Part shown: positions 1 through 17,019 of the stretch, piece by piece
How the letters are laid out: each line of letters starts with the position of its first letter
Numbering within the stretch: position 1 is the first letter of the stretch
DNA from: Flaccisagitta enflata
Taxonomy: Eukaryota > Chaetognatha > Sagittoidea > Aphragmophora
DNA length: 64,000 nt
Assembly: GCA_965153355.1 (NCBI GenBank)
Contig: OZ231126.1
Span: forward strand, 18,538,001-18,602,000
Direction: 5' to 3'
Notes under the pieces: generated by a model
Seen by the model: the letters and a program-made list of their open reading frames with translations, nothing else
Told to the model about the DNA's origin: nothing
Databases searched by the model: none
Position numbers and translations under genes: made by a program

Positions 1-158
1 TTATAGGCCATTGCAAGCTAAGTGTGAATTTCTGTTGTTCTGTAGATCTGCCCCTGCCCACCCGTCCGCGACATATGGCCCGTTTAGGGCTGATTTTTTT
101 TTCAAGTCGTTTACCGTTGTCTACACATTTTTATTTAAGTAAACTAGCTTTCACTAAC

Positions 159-3100
159 CGGAATCAGATTCTTTTCATCCGTGAGAAAAACCATATCGGT
201 GAGAATTCCAAATTCTTTGATACGAGTTTCGATCATTTCCGCGTAGTCTCGTTGTGACTTGTGGATGACGACGAGATACGCGTCCGTGGGTCGATCTTTC
301 ACTGGATCTTTTGCCGGTGGCGGCGGAGGACCAGGGTCCCTCGTCTCCCTCGGTTCGCTGGTTAAGGAAGGTTAGAACAATTATCATTACCGTAAACTAA
401 CGCATATAAGAAAGGCATATCAAGATGAAAGCATATCATGAAAGCATATCAAGATGAGTCCATTACAAAATCACTTCCCCCCCCCCCCCTTTCCCTCCAA
501 AGAAAGCGAAGACATACATGCACAGTTATAAACCTTACAATACAATTTTAGACGTACTTACCGTCTGTAATCTTCCTCGGGTCTTCTGTAGTCTTCTCGA
601 CGGTGATGGTCATCCGGGGGTGGTCGTCTGTAATCGGGATAACCCTCCTCACGTCGGGGAGGATAGTCGCGTTCTCTGAAAATGATTTCAGGAGGCGGTC
701 GACATGTTGTTAGACAATCGATATGGGAAAGCCAACCAATTTCAAACAGCGATTATCGAGAGTTCAAAGGGGATTTAACGCTTAACGAATTTATTACCTA
801 GTTGGGTATGGATCACCACGGCGGTAAGGATCATCCCTGCGATCATAACCCGAGGGCGAGCGAGATCTCTCCGGGTAATAACGCTCTCCTGGAGGATAAT
901 CTCGACCACTGCGTCCACTTCTGCAGTGAAAAGAGGGAGAGCGTGGCATATAACTTAAAAGAGTCGAGAAAAAACCGCATGATCGTGGAGCTTTGAGAGA
1001 TTTTTTAAGATTAATGAACATGATGAATTGATTATTACTGCCAGTAAACTAAACCCTTACGGCGGTGGTGGTCGATAATCTTCTCTGCTTCTCGTCAAAT
1101 TGTAGGGTCTTTTGAGGGGTGGGTTTCCCTGGCGCCCCTCTTTCGCCATTTTGACGTCGATCTTCAAGCCGTGGTACATGGATCCACCCTCTTCCTGTAT
1201 CGCCATACGAGCCTCCTCAACGCGTTCGTACTGAATGAATCCAAATCCTTTGTGCACCGAACACCCTGTTGGTAAGACGATACTACTTTAACTTCTCTGT
1301 ATATCGAGCCAGGTAAGGTCAATTACAAAATATTTTTGCGATGAGTGAACAAAATAAAGTAAGGGTTTTCACACTTAGCACTACAGACTTGATTCAGATA
1401 TGAAATGCAGATGTGAAAACTCCATAGGACATGAAAAAGATCAGCAGAGCAGAGCCAACTAGCGAAATAACTACAGTGGGGTTCATGGAATAACAGCCTA
1501 AACTGGAGGAAGGTGTTTAAGTGGCTCAATTTCGTTTGCCAAACTTAATATTAGAAATATAGGTTGTTCAATCGATGCTTTTGTCCTTGAGTTTCTCAGT
1601 TGCTATGGAAACCAAAATTATTTTTTGTACATTTATAATTACTAGAATATCACTATTTTGACAAATATTATCAGGGAACATTGCTCAGAATCAAATTTGC
1701 AACAACTTTCCCACAGTATGTTCTGTAAGAATATTGCCCATTTAACCGTTGCAAGGGAGCATCATTTAGCAGTTGCTAGGTGTGATGCCCCCTAGCAACG
1801 GCCAAACGAGCAATATTCTTACAGAACATACTGTGGGAAAGTTTTAGCAAATCTAATTCTGAGCAATGTTTCCCAATAGTATTTGTCAAAATATTGATAT
1901 TCTAGTAATTGTATATGTTTGAAAAAAAGATTTTTGGTTTCCATAGCAACCGAAAAACTCAGGGACAAAAGCATTGATTGAATAACTTATATTTCAAATA
2001 TCAAATTTATAAAATGAAAATAAGACACTTAAATTACTTCCTCCAGTTTAGGCTGTTATTCTACGAACCCCACTGTAAGAGCAGCGAAGTTTTCAATGGA
2101 AATTTGAATTAAACTTACCGAGAATTTTGCCGTACTTGCAGAACTTCTCTTCAACCTCTCGCTTCCCCACTTGGTCCGTCGGTAAGTTTCCTATGAAGAG
2201 TCGAGATTCCAAGAGAGCCGGATCGTCGCTATTCGTTATGCTGCGGGAAAAAAATGATACCATACTTGGGCATCAGCGGGAAAACTTCACGAATTGATAA
2301 AGTACTCAGAAAGAATGTAATGTGCACACGGAGAGGAGAATACAAGAGAGAACATGGTCAATTTCATACAGAGGAAGGAGAAATATAAGATGTGAACCCC
2401 CTAAAACTGTAGCACCCCCCTTACAGATCAAACTACAGAAATAAATAATTTATATAAGGTTTTAAGTTATAGCTTAGGACTATACAATTGGCACCACCAG
2501 AGCGATTTTAAAATTTCCACTCTAGCTTGAAGTTATAGCACAAAAACTTAAATTTTATGAATATTTAAAAATTACTTATTTAAATATGTCTTTTTATTAT
2601 ATTTTGAGTAAGATCAAAATTTAAAAATCGCTCTGTTGGCGCTACTTGTATTGATACAAACATTAAAAAATCTCAGAATCAAGTCAAAATTTTGGGATTT
2701 TACTGTCCATCCTGTAATAGACCAATTTTGACCCCAGGAATCCGAATTTGCAGTCAAAAATGGTCTCAGGTCAATATTTCGATCGACTACGGCTACATTT
2801 CTCAGGTCAAAATACTATATAAGGTAAAATTTTCAAAATTGGAAATTTGTCTATCTGATTGCAGATTCAAAATCCTTGGAAAAAACTATGATAAGAAAGT
2901 GTCTTTTTTTTTTTAAATTTTGAGTGGAACATAGTCAAAATTAGCATCAACTATCCAAAATAGAGTAAAATTGCTCTTTTGTCTAAATTTGACCTTATTT
3001 TGGTCGATATTGTTAATTTTGACTATGTTCTAAACAAAATTTTCAAAAAAGAAAGACACTTTCTTCACACAGTTTTTTGCAAGGATTTTGAATCTGCAAT

Positions 3101-5648
3101 CAGATTGACAAATTTCCAATTTTGAAAATTTGACTTTATATGGCAATATGACCTGTGAAATGTAGCCGTAGTCGATGGAAATATTGACCTGAGACCATTT
3201 TTGGCTGCAGATTTGGATTCCTGGGGTCAAAATTGATTTTGTATCGGATGGACGGTAAAATCCCAGAATTTTGACTTGATCCTGAGATTTTTTAATACAA
3301 ACATTTTTTCTTTACCCCAGAAGTCTCTATAATATAATTTGTTAGAGCTGTAGGTGGAGGTGCTGCAGTTTTTAGGGAGTTCACACCTTGTATTTAGCAC
3401 TTCTCTGTAGTCAAAAATCTACTCTTCAAGTGAGCTTTTTAGATATTCTCTCAGAAACTTCATGCGCGAATATTCGTATATCTTATCAAGGTTCTTAAAG
3501 GGAATCTTAAAAATACTGCAAGTATCCCCTCATGCAGTTCTCACCTTGAAAACCCATGTTCACCTTTGGATTCAACGCGCCTAACTACCGGACCTCCTCC
3601 AGCGTCCCTGTTCATATTTATAAACATATTGAAAAAATTCTGAAAACCTTGAAATCGTCAGTCATTCCATAATATACCACAAATCACACGTCAATCAAAA
3701 GATGCACCAAATTTCCTATCAATTACAAACCGATCGTTTCTTTCCCACATTAACAACAATAACTTTTCCAATCGGTCAGTCGAACCTGAGACTATCGCCA
3801 AACCATATTCCATTCGGGGAAATAGTACAAATAGTTATCAAATAATCCAAATAATCAATCATACAAACAACCAATCCAAATAATCATTCACACCAACAAC
3901 CAATCACGCAAACCACCAAGCACGCAAGCGAAACAGACCGCAAGCAACCAATCATGTAAACAACCCATCACGCAACCATTTGCGCAATCAATCGCGTAAA
4001 CAACCACTCACGTATATAACCCGTCAACCAAACAACCCGTCAACCAAACAACCCGTCAACCAATCAACCCGTCAACCAAACAACCCGTCAACCAAACAAC
4101 CCGTCAACCCAACCCGGCAAATAAAAAACCCGTCAACCAAAAAACCAGTAAACCAAACAACGAGTCAACCCAGCAACCAGTCAACCCAACAACCAGCCTA
4201 GAAGTGAACCAAACTACCAGTCTAGCAGTCAACCAAACAACCAGTCTAGCAGTCAACCAAACAACCAGTCTAGCAGTCAACCAAACAACCAGTCCAGCAG
4301 TCAACCAAACAACCAGTCCAGCAGTCAACCAAACAACCAGTCCAGCAGTCAACCAAACAACCAGTCTAGCAGTCAACCAAACAACCAGTCTAGCAGTCAA
4401 CCAAACAACCAGTCTAGCAGTCAACCAAACAACCAGTCTAGCAGTCAACCAAACAACCAGTCTAGCAGTCAACCAGACAACCAGTCTACCAGTCAACCGA
4501 ACTAGCAGTCAACCAAACAACCAGTCAACCAAACAACCAGTCAACCAAACAACCAGTCAACCAAACAACCAGTCAACCAAACCATCAGTCAACCAAACAA
4601 CCAGTCAACCAAACAACCAGTCAACCAGTCAACCAAAAAACCAAACAACCAGTCAACCAGTCAACCAAACAACCAGTCAACCAAACCATCAGTCAACCAA
4701 ACAACCAGTCAACCAAACAACCAGTCAACCAAACAACCAGTCAACCAAACAACCAGTCAACCAAACAACCAGTCAACCAAACAACCAGTCAACCAAACAA
4801 CCAGTCAACCAAACAACCAGTCAACCAAACAACCAGTCAACCAAACAACCAGTCAACCAAACAACCAGTCGACCAAACAACCAGTCGACCAAACAACCAG
4901 TCAACCAAACAACCAAACAATCAGTCAACCAAGCAACCAGTCAACCAAACACTCATTTACACAATCTATCATTAGATCATTCAAAAGGACAACCAAATCT
5001 TGACAATTTATCGAAATAATTATTCAAAAAGGCTAAATCATTCAGACTGACAATTGTCTGCTTGATCATTTACAAAACGCTTCAATCATTCACACAAGCG
5101 GCTCATCAATTATTCAAACAATCTTGACATACAATCACTGGAAAAATTTAGAGCACTGTCGAGCTGTCAGTCCCAACCCTGAAGATACATCGCTCCGTTA
5201 GCGAGCACCCACCCAGACGGTGAGCCACTGCAAATTTTACCCTGATCGTTATTTTAGATTCTAATCTTAGAATTTACATCTTTGTTGCTAAGTTGCTCAG
5301 CTCGGGTCAAGCAAGAGTAGTGTATAGGAACGCGTCCGAATTTAGTTCTACTTACCTTCGATCCGCCGGTGGTTTGCTTCTAGTCTCGCTGGCCCCGCGG
5401 TCACGGTCTCTCCCGTTCCGTTCGTCCCTTTCCGCTCGATCAGCGCCATTCGTACCGGATTTGTTCTGAAAAAAAAGAGTAAGTAGTTAATATGCGTTTC
5501 TAACAGGACCAAAGCGCTCGGTTAGGCAATCGCGCCTATTCATCACATACCACCGAAATAAGATAAGTTTAAAACCGAAATAAGATAAGTTTACCTCGGT
5601 CGCTGACGCGTCTTCCGTTCTGGACTCAGCCGCTTCATCGGCCTCCAT
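159..5648 (-). CDS. NCOA5: NCOA5-like protein with N-terminal RRM (5' part, runs off the left edge)
   Basis: Seven coding exons read leftwards: 5648-5595, 5465-5356, 2240-2119, 1265-1061, 920-798, 675-562, 357-159. All junctions are GT-AG and phases agree, giving 309 codons without a stop; later exons lie beyond position 1. Residues 1-54 are charged and low-complexity. An RRM spans about residues 69-138, with RNP2 LFIGNL (69-74) and RNP1 KGFGFIQY (101-108); the CSVHKGF context is typical of the hnRNP C/RALY-type RRM. An Arg/Tyr/Pro/Asp-rich linker follows (about 150-265). From about 269 the protein matches the NCOA5 anticodon-binding-like domain (AYLVVIHKSQRDYAE, then a helix and FGILTDMVFL). 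By family knowledge it is a nuclear coregulator or RNA-binding protein. The start is the first ATG of exon 1, in phase with exon 2. Introns 2 and 3 carry foldback transposons and a minisatellite. Exon calls are mine, without transcript support. Confidence 0.85.
1474..2075. mobile_element. Foldback (Tc1-type) non-autonomous DNA transposon, 602 bp
   Basis: The element starts CAGTGGGGTTC and ends with its reverse complement, GAACCCCACTG. It is flanked by TA on both sides (1472-1473 and 2076-2077), the usual Tc1/mariner target duplication. Nearly the whole element is one long inverted repeat with its centre near 1775. It lies in intron 3 of the NCOA5-like gene and has no coding capacity. Confidence 0.85.
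2369..3407. mobile_element. Long foldback element with TA target duplication, 1039 bp
   Basis: The ends are CAGAGGAAG and its near reverse complement CTTCTCTG, flanked by TA (2367-2368 and 3408-3409). The arms are imperfect inverted repeats over most of the length; for example 2745-2900 pairs with 3055-3215. The two mirrored short ORFs in the arms are shadows of the palindrome, not genes. It lies in intron 2 of the NCOA5-like gene. Confidence 0.8.
4021..4960. repeat. Minisatellite, 16-bp and 24-bp units
   Basis: This is a tandem array of CAACCAAACAACCAGT-type units. From about 4204 to 4500 a 24-bp variant containing TCTAGCAGT takes over, then the 16-bp form returns. It sits in intron 2 of the NCOA5-like gene. 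It is open in one frame on each strand only because the unit lengths allow it. Confidence 0.95.
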
Positions 5649-6007
5649 GGCAAATCGTCGTTATAGTTGATGCAGGGTTCGTAATAATGTCAATCGGATC
5701 GGATGGTAATGGGTACTGGGTACGGGGGTTTACTGAGGGGCCCGAACAATCGACGGCGATACGAGTGCAGCAGCGGGTTGATAAAGTTTGAAAATCGATC
5801 TTGCCGCCAATAATTTGTAACCGGCGAGTGAGAAATGTATGCCGGAACCACCGGAAACTGCCCGAAACTGCCGGAAAACGAAAAACGTACCGCCGGATAT
5901 TTTTTTCGAACAATGGCCGGCGATGCGATGATAGTTCTGGAATTGACGTACAGGGGACTCTTTTAAAGTGAAGCCCAGAGAATAAACAAAGGAGCAATTG
6001 TCAGAAA

Positions 6008-6100
<93 letters not shown>

Positions 6101-6121
6101 AAGAAAGAAAGAAGAGAGAAA

Positions 6122-6205
<84 letters not shown>

Positions 6206-6387
6206 CGCACAAACACGCACACACAAACACATACACACAGACATACAGACATACACGGAGACACAGACAAACAAAAAGAGACAGAGAAACGTAGAAACAG
6301 GGAATCAGAAGGAGAAGAAAAAGAGGAAGGAGAAGAAGTGGAAGAAGAAGAAGAGAAGGATGATGATGATGGTGATGATGAGGATGG

Positions 6388-6421
<34 letters not shown>

Positions 6422-6444
6422 AATGATGATGATGATGATGATGT

Positions 6445-6480
<36 letters not shown>

Positions 6481-6652
6481 CGATGATGATGATTAAGAGG
6501 AAGAAAAACAATGAAAAACTTAAGGAATAAGACGAGGCAACGATATCGGTGACAATTATGTCAACAATAGCAACTAACAACAAGTTTTATCACAACCAAA
6601 ACAACAACAATGACAACAACGACAACAACAACAAAAAAACCAACAACAACTA

Positions 6653-6748
<96 letters not shown>

Positions 6749-6757
6749 AACTGCTTG
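6008..6757. repeat. Compound microsatellite (GA)n-(CA)n-(GAT)n-(CAA)n
   Basis: Successive arrays are (GA)n at about 6010-6096, (CA)n at 6122-6200, (GAT)n at 6359-6492 and (CAA)n at 6600-6757. Long ORFs in all frames here are repeat artefacts. Confidence 0.95.
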
Positions 6758-6774
6758 GGGATTACTGAAACTAG

Positions 6775-6986
6775 TGACGGGGGTCACAATATCTTTGCGG
6801 ACAGGTGGGCAGGGGCGTCCAACCCCCATCCAACCCCCCCCCCCCCCCTCAAATGCACAAAAAGCATCTAAAACACTTGTTTTTCTTCTTTTTGTCGGAC
6901 AGACGGACAGACGGACGGACGGACGGACGGACAGACCAGTGGTCAAAGCTTTTTATATAGAGTTGCGTGTCCGCAACTAAAAGGAG
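6775..6986 (-). mobile_element. Hairpin-ended short element (family A), reverse copy
   Basis: The right end carries the hairpin GTTGCGTGTCCGCAAC followed by TAAAA. A GGAC tetranucleotide run lies at about 6896-6936 and the GTGGGCAGGGGC block near 6806. It is a diverged copy whose tail differs from the common GGCCTTGTT type. Confidence 0.6.
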
Positions 6987-7773
6987 AAGGAAAACAATCT
7001 GTACGTTGTTTTTTTCAGGGATAAGTAATAGTAACAACAGCAACAACAACAACATTGTTGAAAAGAGCGAGGCTCCTTAAAAAGATTTAAAATGATAACG
7101 TTTTGATTCAGGGGAACAACAACAAGTACAACGACAACAGCAACGGCGACAATAACAATTGACGCCGAACGTAATGCAATACACCGGGGAACGATCCCAG
7201 CTAGTGGGGCCGAAGGCCGAAGGGTTCCACTAGTCCCCGTCAACAACAACAAGAGCAGGAACGAAAATAACAACAATAACAACAAAAAACGAAAACGAAA
7301 AAAAAAAAAAAAAACAAAAAGAAACCAAAAAAAAATCGGAAAATCAAAAAATCAAAAAATCAAAAAATCAAAAAATCAAAAAATCAAAAAAACGAGGGTG
7401 GTCAGGGGTCAGGGGTCAAAAATTTCAATATCTCCAATCTGTCTGGAATTTTACGCATGTAATTACGTAACTACAATAATTTTATCATAACAATAAGAAA
7501 ATACCTAAGAAATTACGTAAAATGCATTACTTTAAAAACTGCTTTTGAGCATCTTCTGAGTCGCGGCCTCTGTTAGAGGCTTTGACCGTCCGTGGGTCTG
7601 TGATGATCAACTCAAAAGTGTCAAAACGCTCATGTACGTGTAAAGGCTGTTTTCTTTTTTCGAAGAACAGTTCATCATAAATATGTTCTCTCAGCCTATG
7701 CAATATTATTGCCAATATATTCAATAAGGTCACTCTATTACAGGCTAGATTCCGTTATTCGTCCGTTCATTCA

Positions 7774-8378
7774 TTTTTTGGGCAGCGGCCCCGAAGGGGA
7801 CGAAGTCCTGTAGAATATAGGGGGAATCTGTCTGTCCGTCTGTCTGTCCGTCCGCCCTGCCCCATCCTCAGGGCTTCGTCTCCTTTGGCTTCTGATACCT
7901 AGATTCTGGCTTCTAAAACCCATATCCTAGCCTTAGAGACCCAGATCTTGACCTCTGGGACCCTGATTCTGGTCTCTGAGATCCAGGTTCTGGCCTCAAA
8001 CACTTAAATCCCGGCCTCAGAGACTCAAATCCCGGACTCTCAGACCAAGAAATTGGTCTCTGAGACGAAATTCTGGCCTAGAAGACCCAGATCCTTGCCT
8101 GCTCCCCCTCAACATAACCTACAAACTACCTAAAAGAAGGGCACGGGTACTGTTGTCCATATATACTGCCTTTTGTCATTTCTCTAAGTTATTCAATCAG
8201 AGTTTAAATAACAAGGCATCTTGGAGAGATGGAAGGCAGACAGAAAGATGGATGGACGGATGGACAGACAGATTCCCCCTGTGTTCTACAGGACTTTATT
8301 CCCTTTAGGGCCGCTGCCCTACTCCCCCTTAACCTAAATCACATATTACTCAAGCAGGGCACGGGTACCGCTGACCAC
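7774..8378. mobile_element. Palindromic element (family C) with an internal short-repeat array
   Basis: The left arm (GGGCAGCGGCCCCGAAGGGG, then GTCCTGTAG and GGGGGAATCTGTCTG) is mirrored at about 8258-8322 (CAGATTCCCCCTGTG, CTACAGGAC, GGGCCGCTGCCC). Between the arms lies an array of imperfect units of about 20 bp built on CCTGATTCTGGCCTC. GGGCACGGGTACCGCTGACC follows on the right. Related copies lie at 42938-43532, 53564-54080 and about 58104-58815. Confidence 0.7.
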
Positions 8379-9229
8379 TTACTACCCTTGCTTCATTCAT
8401 TCATTTCATTAAATTTCCCAAGTATTTGCAGTAAGTCGTCTTTTCTGGACCGTTTTTGCATAGATATTCCAGCTGGTTACCATGCAATTTTGCATTTAAT
8501 GTATTTAATGTATACATATATCCCTTTGCGAAGTCATTTTAACTTATATTGTCATTATGAACATTTTGGACATTTTCAATCAAGAAACTCTTCTTGAGTG
8601 CCCCTTCCGACCCCTAAAAATGAACTTTATCTATGCCCACTTACCCAGTGTCTTCATGACTTCACACTCTTTCTGTTTGCTTCTTACCCCGACTCTTCCT
8701 CGGCGGTATCTTCAACCCCAAACACTTTCATCTAATCTATTTCTATATCTTATCTATATCTGTTCGTGTCCTTTACCCCGCTCTTGCTTGTCGCCTAACT
8801 TCCCATTAACAACTCTATCAGTAAAATAACCTCTCTCCGCTCTTTCCCCCCCCCCCATACCCCCTCTCTCTATTTGCAACCTTCCCCCGCAACCCCGCTT
8901 ACCCTCCCCCCACCACGGGCTCCTCAACCCTTAACTCCTCCGAAGTTGAAGAGGCATCATTATGGGCGCAATTCTTCAGCGAAGGAGGTCGTGGTATGTA
9001 TGTCGATCCGTGGCCACTAAGCTAAGACCCAAATTTAATGACTTCCTCGAAGGCCATGAGGTGATTTATTATCGTGTCTTGGAGATATTTCTTTCACTTT
9101 TAAACTCTTATTGTTGTCTTTAACTGAAAAGTTGAGGAGTGGTCGGTCGGCCGCATCCTTTTAATTCACCTCCTCCTCCTCCTCCTCCTCCTCTTCCTCC
9201 CCTTCCTCACTTCTCTCATTTTCTATCGA

Positions 9230-9435
9230 CCTGCGATGATTTTTTTGTTCACCTCCTTCAGTAACATCTCAGAAGAAGTTGACCGACGGTTGGAGCTCTT
9301 CGTCATCCCTCCAACTTGCTCGACAAGTCTTCTCTTTCTTTTCTTTATTTTTTTTTCTTAAGAATCTCATCGCCTGTCGTTCTGCTTTTTTTCATTTTTG
9401 ATTTCTTTTGATTATTTTTTTTTGAAGTTTGAAAG
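9230..9435 (+). other. Possible 5' non-coding exon of tropomyosin 1
   Basis: A strong consensus donor, AAAG|GTAAGTAAG, lies at 9436. A matching acceptor, GACAACAG, lies 12 bases before the tropomyosin 1 ATG. Position and orientation fit a 5' UTR exon, but the left boundary and the link are inferred. Confidence 0.3.
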
Positions 9436-10306
9436 GTAAGTAAGAAATGACTCGACCATTTATTTTGTTTCTTTCATTGATTGACAGGTTGTGGTCGTCA
9501 GATTGAAATAGAGAAAAAATATATTCTTTCACATCATTATGTGTCCTCTATATCTCTGACAAAGAGGAACACTATTTGAAGAACAATAACGATTGGGTGT
9601 CTCATTACTGAATACTGATAAGTTTTGTTATAAGTTTAGCTCCTACATTGTGTTCCCGAAAAAGCCCGAAAATAGTGATACCAGTGGACATGTGGACGAC
9701 CCAATCGAATGATCAATAAACAGACAGACTGATAAACCAACAGCCATTACATCTTACGACACTAAACAGTGAATCAGAGCAAACTCTTCAAATTACATGA
9801 GTAGAATACATCTATTTAATGATTTGTCGAAAGACAGGTTCAATCCTTTTTCTATTTCTGGCTAAAACATTTTTTTGCAGAAATAACTCAAAATCAAAGA
9901 ATACATGTAACCTTGACTTAAAATATTTCTCCGTTCAAAAGGCTTTACAAAATTTCTGTACGCATTAGTGCAAAGAGTCATGGAATATCTAGATAGTACG
10001 TGAGTGACTCGAGGCCAATAGTTCTGTGCGTTTCTTTTACGGTCGTGGACACCACTCTACAAGATGCTTAATGCTTTGCCCGTCCGTCAGTCCATCCATT
10101 TGTCCGTCCGTCTGTCATGCTTAGGTTGATAAGTGTGAATAGTGTAAATACGCGATTGTGGTTGCGGGTGTGTGAGTATGTGCTTTCCCCCCCCCCCCGC
10201 CAGGTCTGCGACGATATTGTAACCCCGGGTTACTTGTTCCTTGTTATCATTTAATAAACATTCCCAATCATTTTTCTTTTTCATGTGACAACAGAAAACC
10301 AGCAAA

Positions 10307-14616
<4,310 letters not shown>

Positions 14617-15132
14617 TACTTTTATCAATTATCACGAATGTACAATTTTTTATTATTGTCCCATATCCGTAAAGATTCGTATGTCCGTCTTAACGTGTCT
14701 CTCTGTCCATCTCCGGCGTCCCATTATTCATCATTTATATTGAATCTGAATACCTCAACCTTACCTCAAAGTCTCAAACTTACGTCTGTAATGATATGGC
14801 ACTTTTTTCTTTTCTTTCGTTTTTTTTTTTTGTGGAAAATGTTCACTGCATGGAGTGTGTAGATCATCACTTATATCTCGTCATCTTCTACCTTTTGAAC
14901 TCCAGCCATGCCATGTACAATTTTCGCACATATTTTTGTATATTTCTTGATCGTCATTAATTCTTTTTTTCGGCCTTTTTCTTACGTGAGAAGCACTCAG
15001 GTCTCAGCTCATGAAGCACCTAATTCTGACAAAGATGGAAGTTGCACACAAAATGAGCTCTTTTATGTTTATTTTTATCAGCACGAACGGGCAAGCCTCA
15101 ATTTTCTCAATGCTCATTTATTTGCGAATTGC

Positions 15133-15138
15133 AATAAA
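15133..15138 (+). promoter_or_regulatory. Polyadenylation signal AATAAA of tropomyosin 1
   Basis: The canonical hexamer lies 517 bases after the tropomyosin 1 stop, giving a 3' UTR of roughly 540 bases. No coding signal is seen between the stop and this site. Confidence 0.6.
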
Positions 15139-15364
15139 GATAATTAAATTCTTTTCACTTATTTAAACGTTATGAATCGGTTTATATCTGCTGACGTGGC
15201 ACCACAAAAAGTTAAGGTATCTTTGGTTAGTTTAGGTTTTAGTCATTGCGATTTTACATGCGTTTCACTTATCTAGGTAAGGAGCTTGTGATTTTGTGAA
15301 CGCAAGATTCGATTTGGTCATGCACGCTTATGTGAATGTAAATTATGTAATTATGTTGTATTTT

Positions 15365-15366
<2 letters not shown>

Positions 15367-15444
<78 letters not shown>
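15367..15444 (+). repeat. (TTG)n microsatellite
   Basis: A trinucleotide TTG array. The threonine-rich minus-strand ORF across it is an artefact. Confidence 0.95.
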
Positions 15445-15446
<2 letters not shown>

Positions 15447-15814
15447 CGTCGATGTTGTTATGGTTGTTGTAAACCGGGGGAGTCTACCCGGGCGAGATGA
15501 GCATGAATGCGGCATCTCATTTTCAGAGGCCACGCGATTCACCACATTGGACCAAGCCATTGAGGCTTTGTATATAAGACTCCTGTCAATGCCTTGTCCA
15601 TATACGACATCATGAACAATCTGGTCTCGTTTGCTATTCACGAGAGGTCAAAATTGAAGTTCTTTTTTGGTCAAATTTGACTTTTTCTGGTGAATACGTA
15701 TGTTACCACGAGTGATTTAGTGAAAAAATCAATGCGAATTTGTATTCCAATAAAAAGTTGTGAATGATTTTGTAAAAAAACAGAAATTTCCCTTTTTCCC
15801 AGTCCTTCTGTCAA

Positions 15815-16165
15815 ATTTTCTTTCTTTCTTCCGTTCTTTCTTTCTTTCTTTCTTTCCATTTTTTTTTTCTGTCTTTCTTTCTGTCTTTCTTTCTTTCTTT
15901 CTTTCTTTCTCTCTTTCTTTCTTTCTTTCCATCTTTTTTTCTTTCTTTTTTATCTCTTTCATTCTTTCTTTCTTTCTTTCGTTGTTTTGTTGTTTCTTTC
16001 TTTCTTTGTTTCTTTCTCTCTCTCTTTCTTTCTTTTTCTTTCTTTCTTTTTCTCTTTCGTTATTTTTCTTTTTGTCTTTCCTTCGTTCTTTCTTTCTCTT
16101 CACTTTTCTTCTTTATTCTTTGCTTCTATCTTTCTCTGATTGTTTCTTTCCCTGCTTATTTCTTT
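15815..16165 (+). repeat. (TTTC)n-rich pyrimidine block
   Basis: An imperfect TTTC array; it recurs at about 17020-17490. Confidence 0.9.
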
Positions 16166-16179
16166 TCCTGTTTTACCAA

Positions 16180-16935
16180 TAATGGCGGCTGTCGCCGTGA
16201 GGAAAAAAGTTCTAAGCATTGGTCCCTTTTCACCATGCTTTTGTCTTCAGTCATTGAATTTTTTTTATTTATTAGATCAAATCAAAAGCAATTGTGTGTA
16301 TTGATTGCACTGAAAATCAGAGAAAAATAGAATCGAGCCAAATGAGCTAGATGAGCTAAAATGTTCAAAATAATTTAACCAGACAAACAACTTTGCTTAC
16401 TGACATGCTTCCTTGTATTTGCATGCTTAAATCGAAACAATATTTTACTTATCCTATTTCAAATCAGAGAAAAAGAGCAAGCTAAATGAGCTAAATGAGC
16501 TAGAATACTTAAAAACACTCTCACAGATGAGCAGCTCTGCTCACTGACATATTTTTTTTATTTGCTTGCTTAAACAAGTATAAAAATATTCATTCATTTA
16601 TCGTATTTAAAATCAGAAAGAACAGACTGAGCTAAGTGAGCTAAATGAGCTAAAATGCTCAAAAACGCCCTCACAGATGAGCAGCTGTGCTCATTAACAT
16701 TTTTTTTTGTATTTGCATGCTCAAATAAACATGAATAGACTCCTTTATTAATCTTACACAAAATATAAAAAATTCCAAAAAAATCCCATTTGAATTTTTT
16801 GTAAATAAATCTTTAAAAAATCATAGCGCGAAAAGTATTTGTTGTAGAGTATTCTGCTTGGTGCCAAATGAAAAAGAATTATCAAATTATTTATCCTATC
16901 AATTTGATTGGAGGGCCCATTCGCCAGGATACCGG
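16180..16935 (+). repeat. Dispersed repeat R, copy 1, with internal tandem units
   Basis: It starts near GGCTGTCGCCGTGAGGAAAA and ends near CCTATCAATTTGATTGGAGG. It contains three imperfect tandem units with GAGCTAAATGAGCTA, CACAGATGAGCAGCT and GCTTGCTTAAA blocks. Other copies are at 23945-24570 (same strand) and 56940-57590 (reverse). Confidence 0.75.
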
Positions 16936-17019
16936 AACTCCGCATAAGAAAATGAAACCTGTTTCTTTCCGAATATGCAAAAAGTCAAGACTGACTCGAC
17001 TTTTTTTCCCGATTATTTC

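Larger units (their letters stand above)
5649..10306. other. Intergenic region between the NCOA5-like gene and tropomyosin 1
   Basis: No coding exon is supported here. It should hold the promoters of two divergently transcribed genes. Contents: compound microsatellite (6008-6757), a hairpin-ended repeat (6775-6986), an AAATC-type simple repeat (about 7336-7390), a palindromic element (7774-8378), a short CCT run (about 9171-9195), a possible 5' non-coding exon ending at 9435, and a degenerate hairpin-family copy (about 10050-10235) just before tropomyosin 1. Confidence 0.7.

Noticed and set aside
2692-3230. Mirrored 66-74-codon ORFs with nearly identical sequence on both strands
   Set aside because: They are the two arms of one foldback transposon read from each side.
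4021-4960. CRISPR-like array
   Set aside because: Units are contiguous with no unique spacers and the host is an animal genome.
4204-5019. 271-codon Asn/Thr/Ser repeat ORF, looking like a mucin or adhesin
   Set aside because: It is a reading of an intronic minisatellite whose 16- and 24-bp units happen to stay open, and the opposite strand is open as well. No start context or splice signals support it.
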